NCBI GenBank assembly: GCA_036674765.1
Contig: JARVKI010000028.1
Location: forward strand, 124,001 to 188,000
DNA from: Seiridium cupressi
Taxonomy: Eukaryota; Ascomycota; Sordariomycetes; Amphisphaeriales; Sporocadaceae
DNA: 64,000 nt
Reading direction: 5' to 3'
The notes below the pieces were generated by a model. It searched no databases. It saw only the letters and a program-made list of their open reading frames with translations, and was not told where the DNA came from. The translations under genes and the position numbers were made by a program. Shown here piece after piece: positions 34,931 through 46,796 of this stretch. Each line of letters begins with the position of its first letter. The first letter of the stretch is position 1.

Positions 34931-36287
34931 ATGGCCTCCTTTCCGACCGCTGTGCGGTCAACCCGCAGACTCGTGGTCAACCTCACGCCGCGAAGATCCA
35001 TCGCCGACATTGCCATCACTCGCACCGGCAAGCCCATTCTACGATCACAGGGTGGACGGTACGTCGGGCAGCGCCTCCCCGTCGCCAATTGATATTGTAC
35101 TGACCGATCAACCCATGCAGAAACTCGCTTGGAGGTATGGCAACTCGAATGCTTAGCTTTGGGCCCCTTCTAATATCGGGTTTTAGGCCACACCGCGACG
35201 GTATTTGGCGCAACCGGCCAATTGGGACGATACATTGTCAACCGATTAGGTATGGAGTCCCTCCAGCAAACTGCAGAAACGCAACTCAGCTGACGGATGA
35301 GGACAGCCCGTGTAGGATGTCAGGTCGTCATTCCCTACCGAGAGGAGATGGCCAAGCGTCATCTCAAGGTTACCGGTGATCTGGGTCGCGTTCACTTCCT
35401 CGAGTACGATCTCTACAACACCGAGTCTATCGAGGCCAGCGTCAGACACTCCGACGTCGTCTACAATTTGATCGGCCGAAACTACCCGACCAAGAACTAC
35501 AGTCTTGAAGACGTCCACGTGCAAGGAACAGAGCGCATCGTTGAAGCTGTGGCCAAGTACGATGTCGACCGTTATATCCACGTCTCCTCTTACAATGCCG
35601 ACCCGAACTCCTCCTCGGAATTCTTCGCCACCAAGGGCAGGGGTGAGCAAGTTGCGAGAAGCATCTTCCCCGAGACTACCATCGTCAGACCTGCTCCCAT
35701 CTTCGGGTTCGAAGACAACCTGCTCATCAAGTTGGCCAACCCTGCCAACCTGTTCACCTCGAATAACATGCAGGAGAGATATAGCCCGGTACACGTAGGT
35801 TATCTTCTTTGAGGCTTCCTTTGCGAGAGAATCTCAAAACTGACAGTAACAGTCAATCGACCTCGGCAGAGCCCTTGAGCAAATGCTGTACGACGATACC
35901 ACAGCTGGACAGACGTTTGAGCTGTATGGCCCTACCGAGTACTCGACGGAGGAGATTGCCGAGATGGTTGACCGTGAGATCTTCAAGAAGCGAAGGCACT
36001 TTAACATTCCCAGACCTCTGCTGAAGCCCATCGCAACCCTCTTGAACAAAGTCCTCTGGTGGCCCGTAATAAACGCCCAGGATATTGACAGAGAATTCAT
36101 TGATCAAGAGATTGACAAGACGGCCAAGACTTTCAAGGACTTGGGCATTACCCCCGGCGATATCAAGGACTTCACTTACCACTATGTTCAGGGATTCCGA
36201 AGCTCATCGTTCTACGATCTCCCCCCGGCAACAGAAAAGGAGAAGCGGGAGGACAGGAAATACATCCACGTTACGGATGAGTTGTAG
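34931..36287 (+). CDS. NADH:ubiquinone oxidoreductase 39/40-kDa subunit (NDUFA9-type)
   Basis: This accessory subunit of mitochondrial complex I has a short-chain-dehydrogenase fold that binds NADPH. Model: join(34931..35058,35121..35134,35187..35249,35307..35794,35853..36287), 375 residues. Exon 2 is only 14 nt and encodes NSLG; without it the join GGRNSLGGHTATVFGATGQL would break frame. The N-terminus is an Arg-rich presequence (MASFPTAVRSTRRLVVNL, then TPRRSIADI). The dinucleotide-binding motif GATGQLG is at 55-61. Then come YNLIGRNYPTKNYSLEDVHV and YIHVSSYNADPNSSSEFFAT, typical of the family. The gene shares a divergent spacer with RPN9. A nuclear complex I gene excludes Saccharomyces-like yeasts. 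Confidence 0.95.
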
Positions 36288-37254
36288 ACTAGCCTTCACA
36301 GGGTAAAAAGAGAAGCTCGTGTGCATTGTACATATACACCTAGACTCAGGGTTTCCTTGCTTCAATACTAGTGAAAAACGGACTTGGCTGAATTTGTGTT
36401 GCCTCGTGCACCACGAACTCTGTTTATTATGCTCTCCTTGTATGATGTGTCAATTCTCTTCTAGCCATTCCGGGTTTTGTAAACAGATCATACTGTAGAC
36501 GAGGCTTAACTAGTAGAATCCAACGCTTATCCATATACATTTCAACAGTTTGACGAAGCCTTGAAACTGCCATTCGCTGAGCTGTTTGTCTGATGGGTTG
36601 TCTTGTCACAGTAGGATTGTGTAGAAAAAGGTGAGATGGACTACGGTGGTTGCTAGCTGAGGCAATGGTTTGGTAGATGGGATCTGAGGATTATGAGATG
36701 GATAGTCTTTTTTTCTTTTTTTTCCCTCTTTTCTTCTTTTTTTTTAATTTTTTAATATCATACATGATTGTGGTTTCCTCCATGGAATTACTAATATGCT
36801 AGGCTCAAACCTTTCCCAATACTTTTGCCTCGATATTATTTCAACTTATCGATCCCTTATAAGAGTTATACTAGGTGCAGGAAGATCAGGAAAATCATCG
36901 TGTCGGTGTGAATACTGTGTTTGGAACTAATTAGGACGTACTACGGTGCTGGGAAGATTCTCATAGATACCTCAAAAACCACACCGATCACAATGGCAAC
37001 TTGGAATCAAAACTAGAACAGAGTTGCGGTCTTTGTTTAAGCCATACTCGTTAGAGCAGACGGACGAATCTATTGTCCATTACAACGAAACGCCGGAGCA
37101 GTTGTCTAGTTGCTCATATGCTGTTCTAAACCAGACCAAATGCTATGCATTTCCATGAACCAATGCTTCCAAGCTCCATTTCCTCATACCCTTTGAATCA
37201 TCTGTAATCTGTACAGTTTTATTGCGCCTAACCAAGTCACAGTTCCCCTCGCCT
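36288..37254. other. Convergent 3' region, NDUFA9 / UBP8
   Basis: A 967-bp spacer between convergent stops. It includes a T/C-rich tract at about 36708-36756 on the + strand. No ORF or RNA gene is supported. Confidence 0.5.
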
Positions 37255-39065
37255 TTAAGAAAGGGATCGAATTATATAAAATAACAAGTAGGCTTTGGCG
37301 TTCAAAACCTCGGATTTTGTCGCCAGCTCCACACGGTGATCGTTGAACGCAAACCACTGGATATGTCAGCAAGGGCAACAAGACCGCGGGTGAGAAGTGC
37401 ATACCTGATCGCCTACTCTGCAATACGACACATAATGTCCGGTATCAATCTCCCCAACGTGAACAACAACACAGAGAAGATCATATGTACACGAGCGTGC
37501 GAGCTCCTGGCTCTCCTGGCCTGCCGCAGATCTTCCGCGTGACGTGTAAGGCGTCATGTTTAGTGTCAAGGGAAACTGGACAGGTGTTTCTATTTTGGAG
37601 GCCTTGGTTTCCCTGGGGCCTTGTTTGTACTCAAATCGCTGGGATCGCAATGGTCAGTCTCAATATTCAGTTTCCAGTCCCAGATCAATCGACATACCTT
37701 CAGCTGTATGGAGAGAGTGTTCGGCAGAAGCTTGATGCTATTATCACGTCGCGCTTGCTGCATTGAATCGCAGTTTCTACACCGATATTCACACTTGTCT
37801 GACTTGATATACTCCTCATCGAGGCACTCCTGCAACGTCAGGCTGACCGGGGCACTCTTGGCTTTCTTGCTGCGTTTCTGAGCCAAGGTGTCCAGCCCCA
37901 GACTCAGGTCCAGAAACGACTCTACCGCATCGGTAACACCGCCGCATGATTGGCACGTAGTCTGTCTCTGGAGCTTTCCGTAGAATGTCTGGTGAATGAT
38001 GCAGTTGCAGCTATGTTCACTTCCGGTCTCTGGTTTCTTGCCGTCACCATTGCGCTCGTGCAACTCCTCCGCAAGGAACTGGAAAAACTCATGGGCGTCT
38101 TGTTCTTTCGTGGTGACCAGATTCTCAAATGCCTTCTTTTCACTTATCCAGAAACCAGAGAGGATATTAGCCGCCGTGTAACCGTTAGTATTCTCCATTG
38201 CGTAGAACTCCTGAAACATGGCGTCCATGGAACAACTGAGGCAATGTGATACTTCGCAGTCTCCTTCATGATGTCCGTCACTGAGGTAGAAATTTCGGAG
38301 CAGAGGGTTGTGTAGGAAGCTTTGGAGAACTACGTTCTGGTAACATGTCGCACCAGCATTATAGATGCCCCGAAGGCCATCGGCTTTGCATGATGCCAGT
38401 GTTGTATTGGTGGGAATATAGCGAGGGTCATCCTTGACTGGATCTGAGAAGAGCTCCTCATGTTTGCGTTTGCGACCTGTCGATATCAGTGAGCTACTGG
38501 ACGTGGTTTGCGACGTGATATTTGGCTACGCATCTATGGACGATGCTAAAGCGGCCGAGGAATGGCTTCTTACCAGTGAAAGTGCCAGTGCCTATCTTCT
38601 TCACCCTCAGCTCCTCCAGGGTAGGATCCCACACGAAGTCCTCGCAGAGATGGCAGTAGAAGGAGCCAGTACGAGAATCAACGTAGAACCGGTGACCCTT
38701 CTTAGAAGCATGCTTTGTGCGCTCTTCCTCGGGCACGATGGCAGAGCACTGTAAGCAGAGGTAGTTAGACGTGAGGGACGTCGTGATTATGCCTTCAGGA
38801 ATCTTGGAGGTCTGTGGCACGACGGCCGTACTGTCGTAGATGACCCGCAACAACATCTTGTAGTATTGGATGGAGCTGGCCATGACATCCGGACTATTTG
38901 AGAGAAGGATTTGCACATGCTCTGGTACGAAAGGTCAATTCACAAGATCCAGCAGATGAGCACGGAGGGATACTACCAACCGCAACCGAATAGAGGTGTT
39001 CCAGCAACGGGTGACTTGATCTTGACGGCTTTGGGCGAAGCCGGTTCATTTGGCCGTGCGCTCAT
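37255..39065 (-). CDS. UBP8: SAGA-associated ubiquitin C-terminal hydrolase Ubp8
   Basis: This deubiquitinase removes ubiquitin from histone H2B as part of the SAGA module. Model: complement(join(37255..37356,37405..37638,37698..38476,38574..38921,38981..39065)), 515 residues, in phase. The short first exon ends in LFGC and joins EHVQILLSNSPDV, giving the N-terminal ZnF-UBP domain with CLQC and CHLC pairs and the histidines between them. The USP fold starts at GLRGIYNAGATCYQNVVLQS, with catalytic Cys189 in a box that reads NAGATCYQ instead of the common NLGNTCYM. The QQ-type segment is ENLVTTKEQDAHEFFQFLAE, zinc cysteines follow in CQSC and CRNC, and the His box is GHYVSYCRVGDQ (His472) followed by WFAFNDHRV. 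Length fits Ubp8. Confidence 0.93.
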
Positions 39066-40039
39066 CTTGTGCGTGTGGTCGCCGGGGATTTGTGGCGATG
39101 TATATCAGAGTGACGGATATCCCATGTGCTGGTACTGTCACGAGTGGGCCTTGGGACTATGCAACGAGGTGCAACAGTACTGCGTTGTAAGAGGCTGGCA
39201 GCCGAAGTACCAAAGAAGCCGGATCGGTGCGCGAGGATGGCAAATCGGAGAAGGAATTACACAAATTTGTAAGCGTTGAGAAGCTCTGTTTCCAGCTGGT
39301 ATGAGCAAGTTTCCGATCGGGAGAAGTCGGTTCTCCTGCTAGGTCACGGCTGATTGTTGAAGATATCGTGGCCGGTGAATATGCGCGGAGCTCTGGGAAG
39401 TGGCATTCGGTCAGCATTCAGCAGCACTTCAATGCACAATGGGCTTTTGGATGCGGCACGTCAGAACACCTACAGCAGTGCGAGTTCCCCCCAGCTTCAA
39501 GGAGATCGTTGTTTCAATTGATGCTTTGCTTGCTTTCTCAAGACGTTTGATCAAGCTGCTTCAATCGCGACAAGGCTCAACAGCTGTCGCATGGGGAGGC
39601 AAGGCGCTGGAAATTGCTTATCAGCACCTGATTAAGCGCCTTATCCGGGCGCTAGCGGCTGACTTTCAGGGGTTCATCCCAGCATTGCAAGCGCCGACTA
39701 CCGATGCTCTCCGCCTTCTTAGGTACCTTAACCTATCTAAAACCAACTTTAGGTGCGCACTCCGGGCACCTCCCAGAATCTGGTATGGGATGTCGTGATT
39801 TGTAACCTCACCCCCCTGTAAGCTCAACACAACTGCTTAGAGATAGGCCATTACGATGACCACGTCTTGCTACTCGTATCAGCTCCCTTAAAGCATCGAA
39901 GCCACGAGACATCTCTTGCTTCTACGTTTCTTTGAGGTCTGCTAGGGCGTACACGGCCGCTACCAACCTGTTGTCACGCGAGCGCCTCTGAACCAGCGAT
40001 AGAGACAACCCCCACAGACTCCATGGTGTGAGTCCTGGC
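39066..40039. promoter_or_regulatory. Divergent region UBP8 / metallo-beta-lactamase-fold gene
   Basis: This ~970-bp spacer should hold both promoters. A 132-codon open frame at 39400-39798 (+) resembles nothing I know and is probably chance. Confidence 0.45.
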
Positions 40040-40951
40040 ATGAAGTTCCTGTCTACACTTACCACTGGCATCAGAACAATGGCAGCTCAGCTTGTATCAT
40101 TGCCCGAGGTCGAAAGACTCAGTCCCGCAGTCATCCGGATACTGGGAGGCAACCCTGGAAAGTTCAGCTTACAAGGCACCAACACCTATATTGTGGGCAC
40201 TGGACCAACCAGGCTGCTCGTCGACAGTGGGCAGGGCATGCCCTCATGGATTGCTACTTTGAAGCGCATTCTTACAGAGGAGAAAATATCCATTAAAAGC
40301 GCCTTGCTGACACATTGGCATCATGATCACATAGATGGCGTGCCCGACCTGTTGGGTCATTCTCCTGATACCGCCATATACAAGCGTGATCCACATCAAG
40401 GTTGGCTTGATATAGAAGAAGGACAGACATTCGAGGTCGAAGGTGCATCGTTGAAAGCCGTCCATACACCAGGTCACGCCATAGACCATATGGTCTTCGT
40501 TTTCAAAGAAGAGAACGCCCTCTTCACTGGTGACAATGTGCTGGGTCAGGGAACAGCCGTATTCGAGGATCTCGGGACCTACCTGCGGAGTCTGGAGAGG
40601 ATGGGCAAGCTAGTTTCAGGACGGGGTTATCCCGGCCACGGCCCAGTGCTTTCAGATGTCAATGCAAAGATAAACGAGTACATATCTCATAGGTATGAGC
40701 GGGAGAAGCAGGTCATTCAGACGCTGGGCTCCGCGAAAGCACCCAGTGATCTCACAAACAAGGGCACGGGATTGACCGAGGCTTGGACTCCTACGGAACT
40801 GGTCAAGGTCATATATGCTGCTTATCCTGAGAGCCTTCACGGCCCAGCAGTTGGCGGTATAGTCCAGATCCTCCAGAAGCTGCAAAAAGAGGATAAGGTG
40901 TTGCTTCAGGATGGAGAATCTTGGCGACTGAAGGATAGATCAAGCCTGTAG
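40040..40951 (+). CDS. LACTB2-like metallo-beta-lactamase-fold hydrolase
   Basis: A single-exon protein of 303 residues from the ATG at 40040; the ATG at 40079 (MAAQLVSLPEVERLS) has a strong context and equals the usual start of the family, giving 290 residues. The motif THWHHDH (His92, His94, Asp96, His97 in the longer form) is the metal site, followed by AVHTPGHAIDHMVFV, LFTGDNVLGQG and GRGYPGHGPV. A C-terminal winged-helix-like segment ends the protein. Human LACTB2 is a mitochondrial endoribonuclease; in moulds the same family also supplies thioesterases of non-reducing polyketide synthases. No polyketide synthase lies in this window, so a housekeeping role is more likely. Function is inferred from fold. 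Confidence 0.9.
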   Translation: MKFLSTLTTGIRTMAAQLVSLPEVERLSPAVIRILGGNPGKFSLQGTNTYIVGTGPTRLLVDSGQGMPSWIATLKRILTEEKISIKSALLTHWHHDHIDGVPDLLGHSPDTAIYKRDPHQGWLDIEEGQTFEVEGASLKAVHTPGHAIDHMVFVFKEENALFTGDNVLGQGTAVFEDLGTYLRSLERMGKLVSGRGYPGHGPVLSDVNAKINEYISHRYEREKQVIQTLGSAKAPSDLTNKGTGLTEAWTPTELVKVIYAAYPESLHGPAVGGIVQILQKLQKEDKVLLQDGESWRLKDRSSL

Positions 40952-43900
40952 CATAAAATTCTGCTTCAGTAGGTATGGACATGGCGCAAGGACAACCACT
41001 TGGGCACCCATCGAAGCTCTACTTGAGGTGGGGGCCATGATGGAACCACTATGTACTATGTAGTCAATAAACAAATCTGAATGGCCACCGGATTCTACTC
41101 CGTCGTATATCATCGCGCTTAACACAATTAGATACAGCAGTTTTGTGGTTTGTCATCAAGGCTAGGCAGCCCACCGACTTGGAGATAAGCCCGAGCGCCT
41201 TTAATCAACAATTTATACCGAAGCTTCCGAGTGATTGTGATATATATTGTATATGCTTCGCCTGACGTCAAGGACGATATAGTTGAGCTGGAGTCGAACT
41301 TCTTTTAACGTTAGGCCCACACAACGCCGTGGTGGTGGGTTCGGTTCCAGCTAGTTGGATACACCGGGCCGTGAACAAGCCCAACTCGAACTCGGAATGC
41401 CGGTAAGCAATTCTGGTCGCTTCGAGACCCTGTTTAGTAAGAACATGTCGCTCGATGATACGCGAGTGATGCTGGTAGCCAACTAAAGTCACGTCATACA
41501 CGATATCAAAGCAGTTTAGCAAGTCGCATTGGGCACTGGCCGTCGCCTACCCAGGCTTGCCGGTCTGCTACCATCCCCGGTAAAAATTGGGATATCTAGG
41601 CCTTGACACGGTTGAGGGCAGCCAAGAGGCTTACACAAGCCGTCCCATCCTCACCCCTCAGTAAGGTATGGTGGAGATAATCATCGGGGCAGTTTCGCGG
41701 CCGCATTACCGTTTAGTCATGCTGATCTACAACGCTTTCCTAGTCATGCAGTGGCGGTAGGGCAGAGACTAAGATCCTGCCGGTGACGTGAATGGTCTGG
41801 TCGCTAGACGATAGTTCCTTTCGATGATAGTGCTGTAACGTGCATGCACTGTGCTGGTCACAATCTGCGACCGGCCATACCTTAAAGCAAGCACTTGGCA
41901 CCTACTTGGGCAAGATGGGATTGTGTGACAATATTCCTCATATGATGTGTTTATGTTATCAGATTTACCAAGGGAGAACAAACAGAAAATACGGCAAATG
42001 GACCAAATAAGTTTTTGTTTTCAATTTGTCCCACTTACAACGGGGGTTTGTTGCGCAGGACCCTTTCAAGTCAGGAATGACCAGCCTTGCTCATCACATG
42101 TCGTGTTAATTTTCATCTGTTTAATAGTGCAAAGTGGGGTCCTATGTCGGAGGCCGACAAAGGCCGGTTGCTTATTATCGTGAACCTCTTCCTCCGTGAT
42201 CCCGCGGGCAGCTCGGCAGAAAGAAAACCGATGGCTGGCGAACTCCTCCACTATCGTGCGACTCCATGAGCTTCGATCCTATGAACTTCCTCGAGATTTG
42301 TCGCTGTCTCCTCGTGAATCAATGCTATGACCATCTGTGTGCAGATCAGCTCATACTCTTGCATGCATTCGTTGTTTACGAAGCATCAAGGGCCATGCTG
42401 TACGCGGAGTTATACTTGCTGTTTTATACCCGACTTGTTGACTTTGAGGTGTCCTGATGTATGTCAATACGGCTGCCTAGCCGCGATGGGAAACCGCAAT
42501 AGAGGCATGCATGATGGGCATCTTTGGGCATCTTCTAGGGCGATCTTCGATGACAGATGGTCCCCAATCTCAATATGGCTGGGGAACCGCATGGTAGGGC
42601 GGGGTCTGGAGGAGTCATCGGACAGCATGAGTGGCGCTTCCGAATCCTCAAACACCCTCAGGATGGAAAACCCACGAAACATGATCCCATCTCGAACGAT
42701 CACCACCGAACCAATTTCTCACGATGCGTATGTGGCACGCGCGTTTTCGCCGGGCCTTCCTCAAAAGCGAAGACCCTTTGTAGAGTAGACCAGCTTGGTG
42801 TTCTCGCATCATCTCGATGGGCAGTTGAGCAAGCTGTAGTCGCATTCTGATGCCCAAATAAGATACAATGCAGTCCACGTCCAAATAGGCCAGTGTCATC
42901 GGTCGGCACTTTGCCCCAAGACTGCGCTAAGGCACTGCCCGCGCCTTGCATACATTGTAGGTAAGCTACATTGTATCCCTGCACGTGGCCTGTCGCCGTG
43001 ACATCTGTTTCACACTGTCCGGCACAACCGGCTACCGAACCAAGCCAGGCCAAGGCTGAGGTGGTTGCGGCGACCCGGGCGGTGGATGACCGAGGCGACA
43101 ACTGGCTGCTCTGGTCACTGTGTTAGGCTTGTTACACTGATCATACGCGGCTATAACTGGCTATAAGCCATCGGATCGCAACGACACTCGACATGGATGG
43201 ACATGGCGGCCTCTGGAAGCAACCCGAAGCATTATAGTGGCGTTCCATTACAATGCTGTTCTTGGGTGGTCGGCTATGGGCAGGCCCGAACAGTTCTGGC
43301 AGATGTTTCCGTTCTGAACCAAACACCACACATATGTTGCGGCCGCAGATATTGCCCGCCTTTCGGGGTTACAGTTGCCCATCCCTTCACCAGTTGATGT
43401 AGTGGGAAGTGTCTGAGAAGTGGGGCACGGATGCACAGTTTTCGACACTGACTGCACGAGACTTCCTGCGCCAAGCCCTACAGTGGATGCTCATTGGGCC
43501 GTGGCTGGGACCAAGCTGCACGAGCAAGGCTCTGAGGTAAGAAAACGCCAGGTGGGCCATTCTTATGGTATGACGCCGTCGCCAAAATCTGACCAGGGCC
43601 AGCTCTCCACCGTGAAGGCTTACCGCCGTTTATTGTTCCTCTGCCCTCAAAATATTTTTATTAGTTCGGAAGCGTCGGATCTGAATGTCATTCCATGTGA
43701 CTGGCCACCGGTCTTCGATGCTTCGATGAGCAAGCACGTAGCGAATCGCGAGCGCAGGAGCCGGGAGGCGCAACGGGTCCTCCGGGGTTTTGGAGTGTTG
43801 GCAAACACCGATGGCTGGCCATTGCTTACAATTCCGACTTACAACCTCGCTGGCGCTCGCCCAGGCGTATTAAAATACATATGTAGCACTGTAGTCCCTT

Positions 43901-44204
43901 CCCGCCAAGAGGCAACCTTGAATTGCCTCCCTCTGCTTGGCCTCTCGGCGCCTGGTGAACATTATATTTAATTTCCCCCATGAATGCCCTCACTAGCAGT
44001 CATAGAAAACAGTCAAAGCGTCCACTTTCCCTCGCCGCTGCGGTCCACTTATACAGGAGCTGCATTTTCTGATCCCGACGCGTTGTATATAAGTTGGATC
44101 CGTACCAAACTCTGATTGTCCCGGACAGTCGCTTCCAATCCACAAACCCCACTCTCAGTTCGTTGCTCGGTGGACGTGAGGCTTGAAGCATATCGTGAGC
44201 AGTC
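40952..44204. other. Gene-poor region upstream of YTP1
   Basis: This 3.25-kb stretch contains no ORF I can recognise. The longest open frame (43420-43971, +, 183 codons) has no domain and no clear promoter. A 133-codon frame on the - strand (42700-43101) has a signal-like start but begins with TTG. The final 200 bp before 44205 are probably the YTP1 promoter and 5' UTR. Sequence between 41100 and 42100 is somewhat AT-rich. Confidence 0.45.
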
Positions 44205-46249
44205 ATGAGGTCGGCAACGAGATCGGCGCTGTCGCTGCTGGCGGCTGCGGCCATACTGAGCGCTCTACCCGTAGTCCTCGCACATGGACATGATGATGCG
44301 GCGGCTGCAGACGCGGACATGGATATGGATATGGATATGGGCGCCGATAAGCCTCAGCCGGATCCCGACTCATATCTGCCAACATACTTCACTCATCCCG
44401 AGCATCGCGGGCTGATCTATGCGCACGTTGCGCTGATGGTGCTAGGCTGGGTCGTGATGCTGCCAATAGGTGAGCAGAGCATTGCCCGTGTTATTAATCG
44501 TGTGAAAACTCATGAGCTTCCTAGGTGTCATGTTTTCGCTAGCTCGTTCGCGCTACACGCTGGCAGTCCAGTTTGTGTTCGTCGCAACGAATGCACTGGC
44601 CCTGCTTTTGGGCATGAGTTACAATGCTCAGACCCCGGACTTGTATCCCAACAACGCCCACCACAAGATTGGCTGGATCGCGACTTGGGTCGTTTCTGCT
44701 CAGGCCCTTATCAGTCTGGTCGGCCATGTAGCTGGAATTGTACAGCGGGACGACACGCAAAAGCACACTAGCGAGGAGCGCCAGGCCTTCATCCCCATTT
44801 CAGCGGAGAACATGGCAGAGCACCAGCGCATGAATGATGCCATCCACCTGCAGAAGTATAGAAACTCTTACGACAGTGGACAAGGTACCGAACCCAACAC
44901 TGAGTCTTTGAGGAGCAACTCTCTCTCGCATTCTTCCGGGCATCAATCGCCAACCAGCCTGGAAGACCGCCGAATGGATTACGACGAGGACGATGACCTA
45001 GAGTTGAAGCCCGTAGAGCTGAACCCGTCGAAGCCTCAGAGTCGCGGCCTCGTCGCCAAGATCGCCGGCAAGATCTCGACCAGGACCTGGAAGGTTTTGC
45101 TGTTGGGATATAACGTCATCGACAGGACGACACTCATACTTGGTTACATTGCACTCCTTACAGGTATCGTGACCTGGGCTCGATTCTTCGTAAGTCATGT
45201 CGCCTGATAGACAGCCGCCGCGAGTTGCCACTGACATTGATTTAGGAGGGTCATGCTATTTTCACTGGCCTGGCTCATTGGATCAAGGGCAGTGTTTTTG
45301 TGTGGTATGGTTTACTTACTCTGGGAAGATGGTCTGGAAGCTTTGGCGAACTCGGCTGGGTGAGTACAGCCCAAACCAGGATATGGCGATGACTCTGCTA
45401 ACTTTGCCTCCAGGCATGGAATGTCAGACCAAAGCAGAGTTCGAAGAAATGGAAGCCATCGGCTGAATTTGTCGAAGGTTTTCTCATTTTCTTCTACGGC
45501 TCCACAAACATCTTCTTGGAACATCTCGGCAATGACAGCGTGGGCAACGCTGAGTTCAGCCCACAAGATCTGGAGCATGTATCAATTACCGTCCTGTTCA
45601 TTGGTGGCGGTTTGCTGGCCATGCTGATCGAATCCACCAACATTCGTGAGCTGCTCAACACTACTGTTTCCGAGGCGGCTCTTTCACACCCTGATTCCGC
45701 ATACAACGACGAGGAACGCGAGGCATTGCGCGCACCCAAGCAGTACGAGTTCTCAATCAATCCGATCCCTGCTTTGGTCATTCTGCTTCTTGGAATCATG
45801 ATGAGCTCGCATACTCAGCATTCCATGCTCTCCAGCATGGTTCACAAGCAATGGGGCAACCTGCTTACCGGTGCATCGTTAGCTCGAGGCTTCACCTACG
45901 TCTTGATGTACATTCGCCAGCCTCGTTCCATTATGCCTTCTCGTCCCCCAACGGAGCTCCTCACGGCGTTTGGATTGATCGCCGGCGGTATCATCTTCTG
46001 CGCAAGCGTGAGTTCTTTGATCGCCACTTACAAGCTACATGAGTAAATACTAACTGCTTTTAGTCCGGTGACACCGTCGAGGGGATGGTTCATTATGATT
46101 TGGATGCTATGTTCTTCTACACGGTGACTTTGGGCTTTGTTGGGCTTTTGATGGCCTGGGTCGTGCTCCTGCTGGCCCTCAAGGGCTGGGCTGTACGTAA
46201 GGAATCGGGCAAACCTGCGAGCGCATGGAACGCCTCGGCGCGGGTTTGA
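44205..46249 (+). CDS. YTP1: Ytp1-domain membrane protein
   Basis: A 607-residue polytopic membrane protein of unknown biochemical role. Model: join(44205..44469,44525..45189,45246..45359,45414..46007,46064..46249), all joins in phase. Residues 1-26 are a signal peptide ending ALPVVLA. A His/Asp/Met-rich lumenal stretch (HGHDD, then DMDMDMDM) comes next, encoded by a GATATG repeat. The DUF2427-like region (YFTHPEHRGLIYAHVALMVLGW, then NNAHHKIGWIATWVVSAQAL) and, after an acidic linker, the Ytp1 region (HWIKGSVFVWYGLLTLGRW, then FFYGSTNIFLEHLGN, then HTQHSMLSSMVHKQWGNLL) follow. Conserved histidines in the helices resemble those of haem or metal-binding membrane proteins, and yeast Ytp1 was noted as similar to respiratory proteins. 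Function remains open. Confidence 0.9.
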
Positions 46250-46695
46250 GCGGCTTGGTCTCTGCATTTCAGAATTGATACCCATCGGTCCTGATTCTGG
46301 CGTAATTTGGGTATTTTTTTCTTGGAGATACCCTATACTCTTTGATTTTTAGATTCTGGACATTCATTCTCTCCTACGATACCCCACTAAACTTGGAGAT
46401 GGATGGTTTTGGGACGGCATGAGGAGGAACAGTGGTGGAAGAGATGGCTAATGAGATAGATTACCTAATGACTTCATGCAATATGATATTTTGGTTGGAT
46501 TATAAACATGAATTAATTCAACATAACGAAAATATAATGAATCATGACTACATTCGAAATCGAGCAGGACTAAAAAATATGATTAAAATAAAAACAATAA
46601 AACGATTAGGTTAAGTGAGAGAGGAAGTCATACAAAATTAAAGATTAAATCAAAAAGAGAAGAAAGGCTGGCTATTTAGCAAAATAGTCAAAAAG
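46250..46695. other. Intergenic, YTP1 3' region to tRNA
   Basis: A 446-bp AT-rich spacer with the presumed YTP1 3' UTR. A 60-codon open frame at 46432 looks like chance. Confidence 0.45.
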
Positions 46696-46796
46696 CGACA
46701 TGTGCAGGATTTGAACCTACGCGGCCGAAGCCATGAGATGGCTGAATTGCTCACTGCTATTCAAGTCTCACCCATTAACCACTCTGGCAACATGCC
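46696..46796 (-). tRNA. tRNA-Ser(UGA) with 20-nt intron
   Basis: Folding by eye gives a 7-bp acceptor stem (GGCATGT with ACATGTC, one G-U pair) and discriminator G73 as in serine tRNAs. The D arm is CCA/TGG, the anticodon stem TGAGA/TCTCA with loop CTTGAAA and anticodon TGA, and the T arm GTAGG-TTCAAAT-CCTGC. A long variable arm (GGC-TTCG-GCC) marks a type II tRNA. The intron (46740..46759, 20 nt) sits after position 37, the canonical place. A T5 run directly downstream is the Pol III terminator. CCA is not encoded. Confidence 0.93.

Noticed and set aside
40040..40951. Polyketide-type thioesterase and secondary-metabolite cluster
   Set aside because: The fold also fits such thioesterases, but no synthase, tailoring enzyme or cluster regulator occurs within the window.
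41285..41360. T-arm-like sequences (GTCGAACTTC, GGTTCGGTTCC) suggesting tRNAs
   Set aside because: Neither has a 5-bp T stem, acceptor stem or anticodon arm.
41420..41850. Two segments around TATCATCGA thought to be a diverged duplication
   Set aside because: Only nine identical bases align; not more than chance.
42700..43101. Possible small secreted protein on the - strand
   Set aside because: The signal-like start begins with TTG rather than ATG and the rest has no cysteine pattern or family resemblance.
43420..43971. 183-codon frame upstream of YTP1
   Set aside because: No recognisable domain, no splice or promoter context, unremarkable composition.
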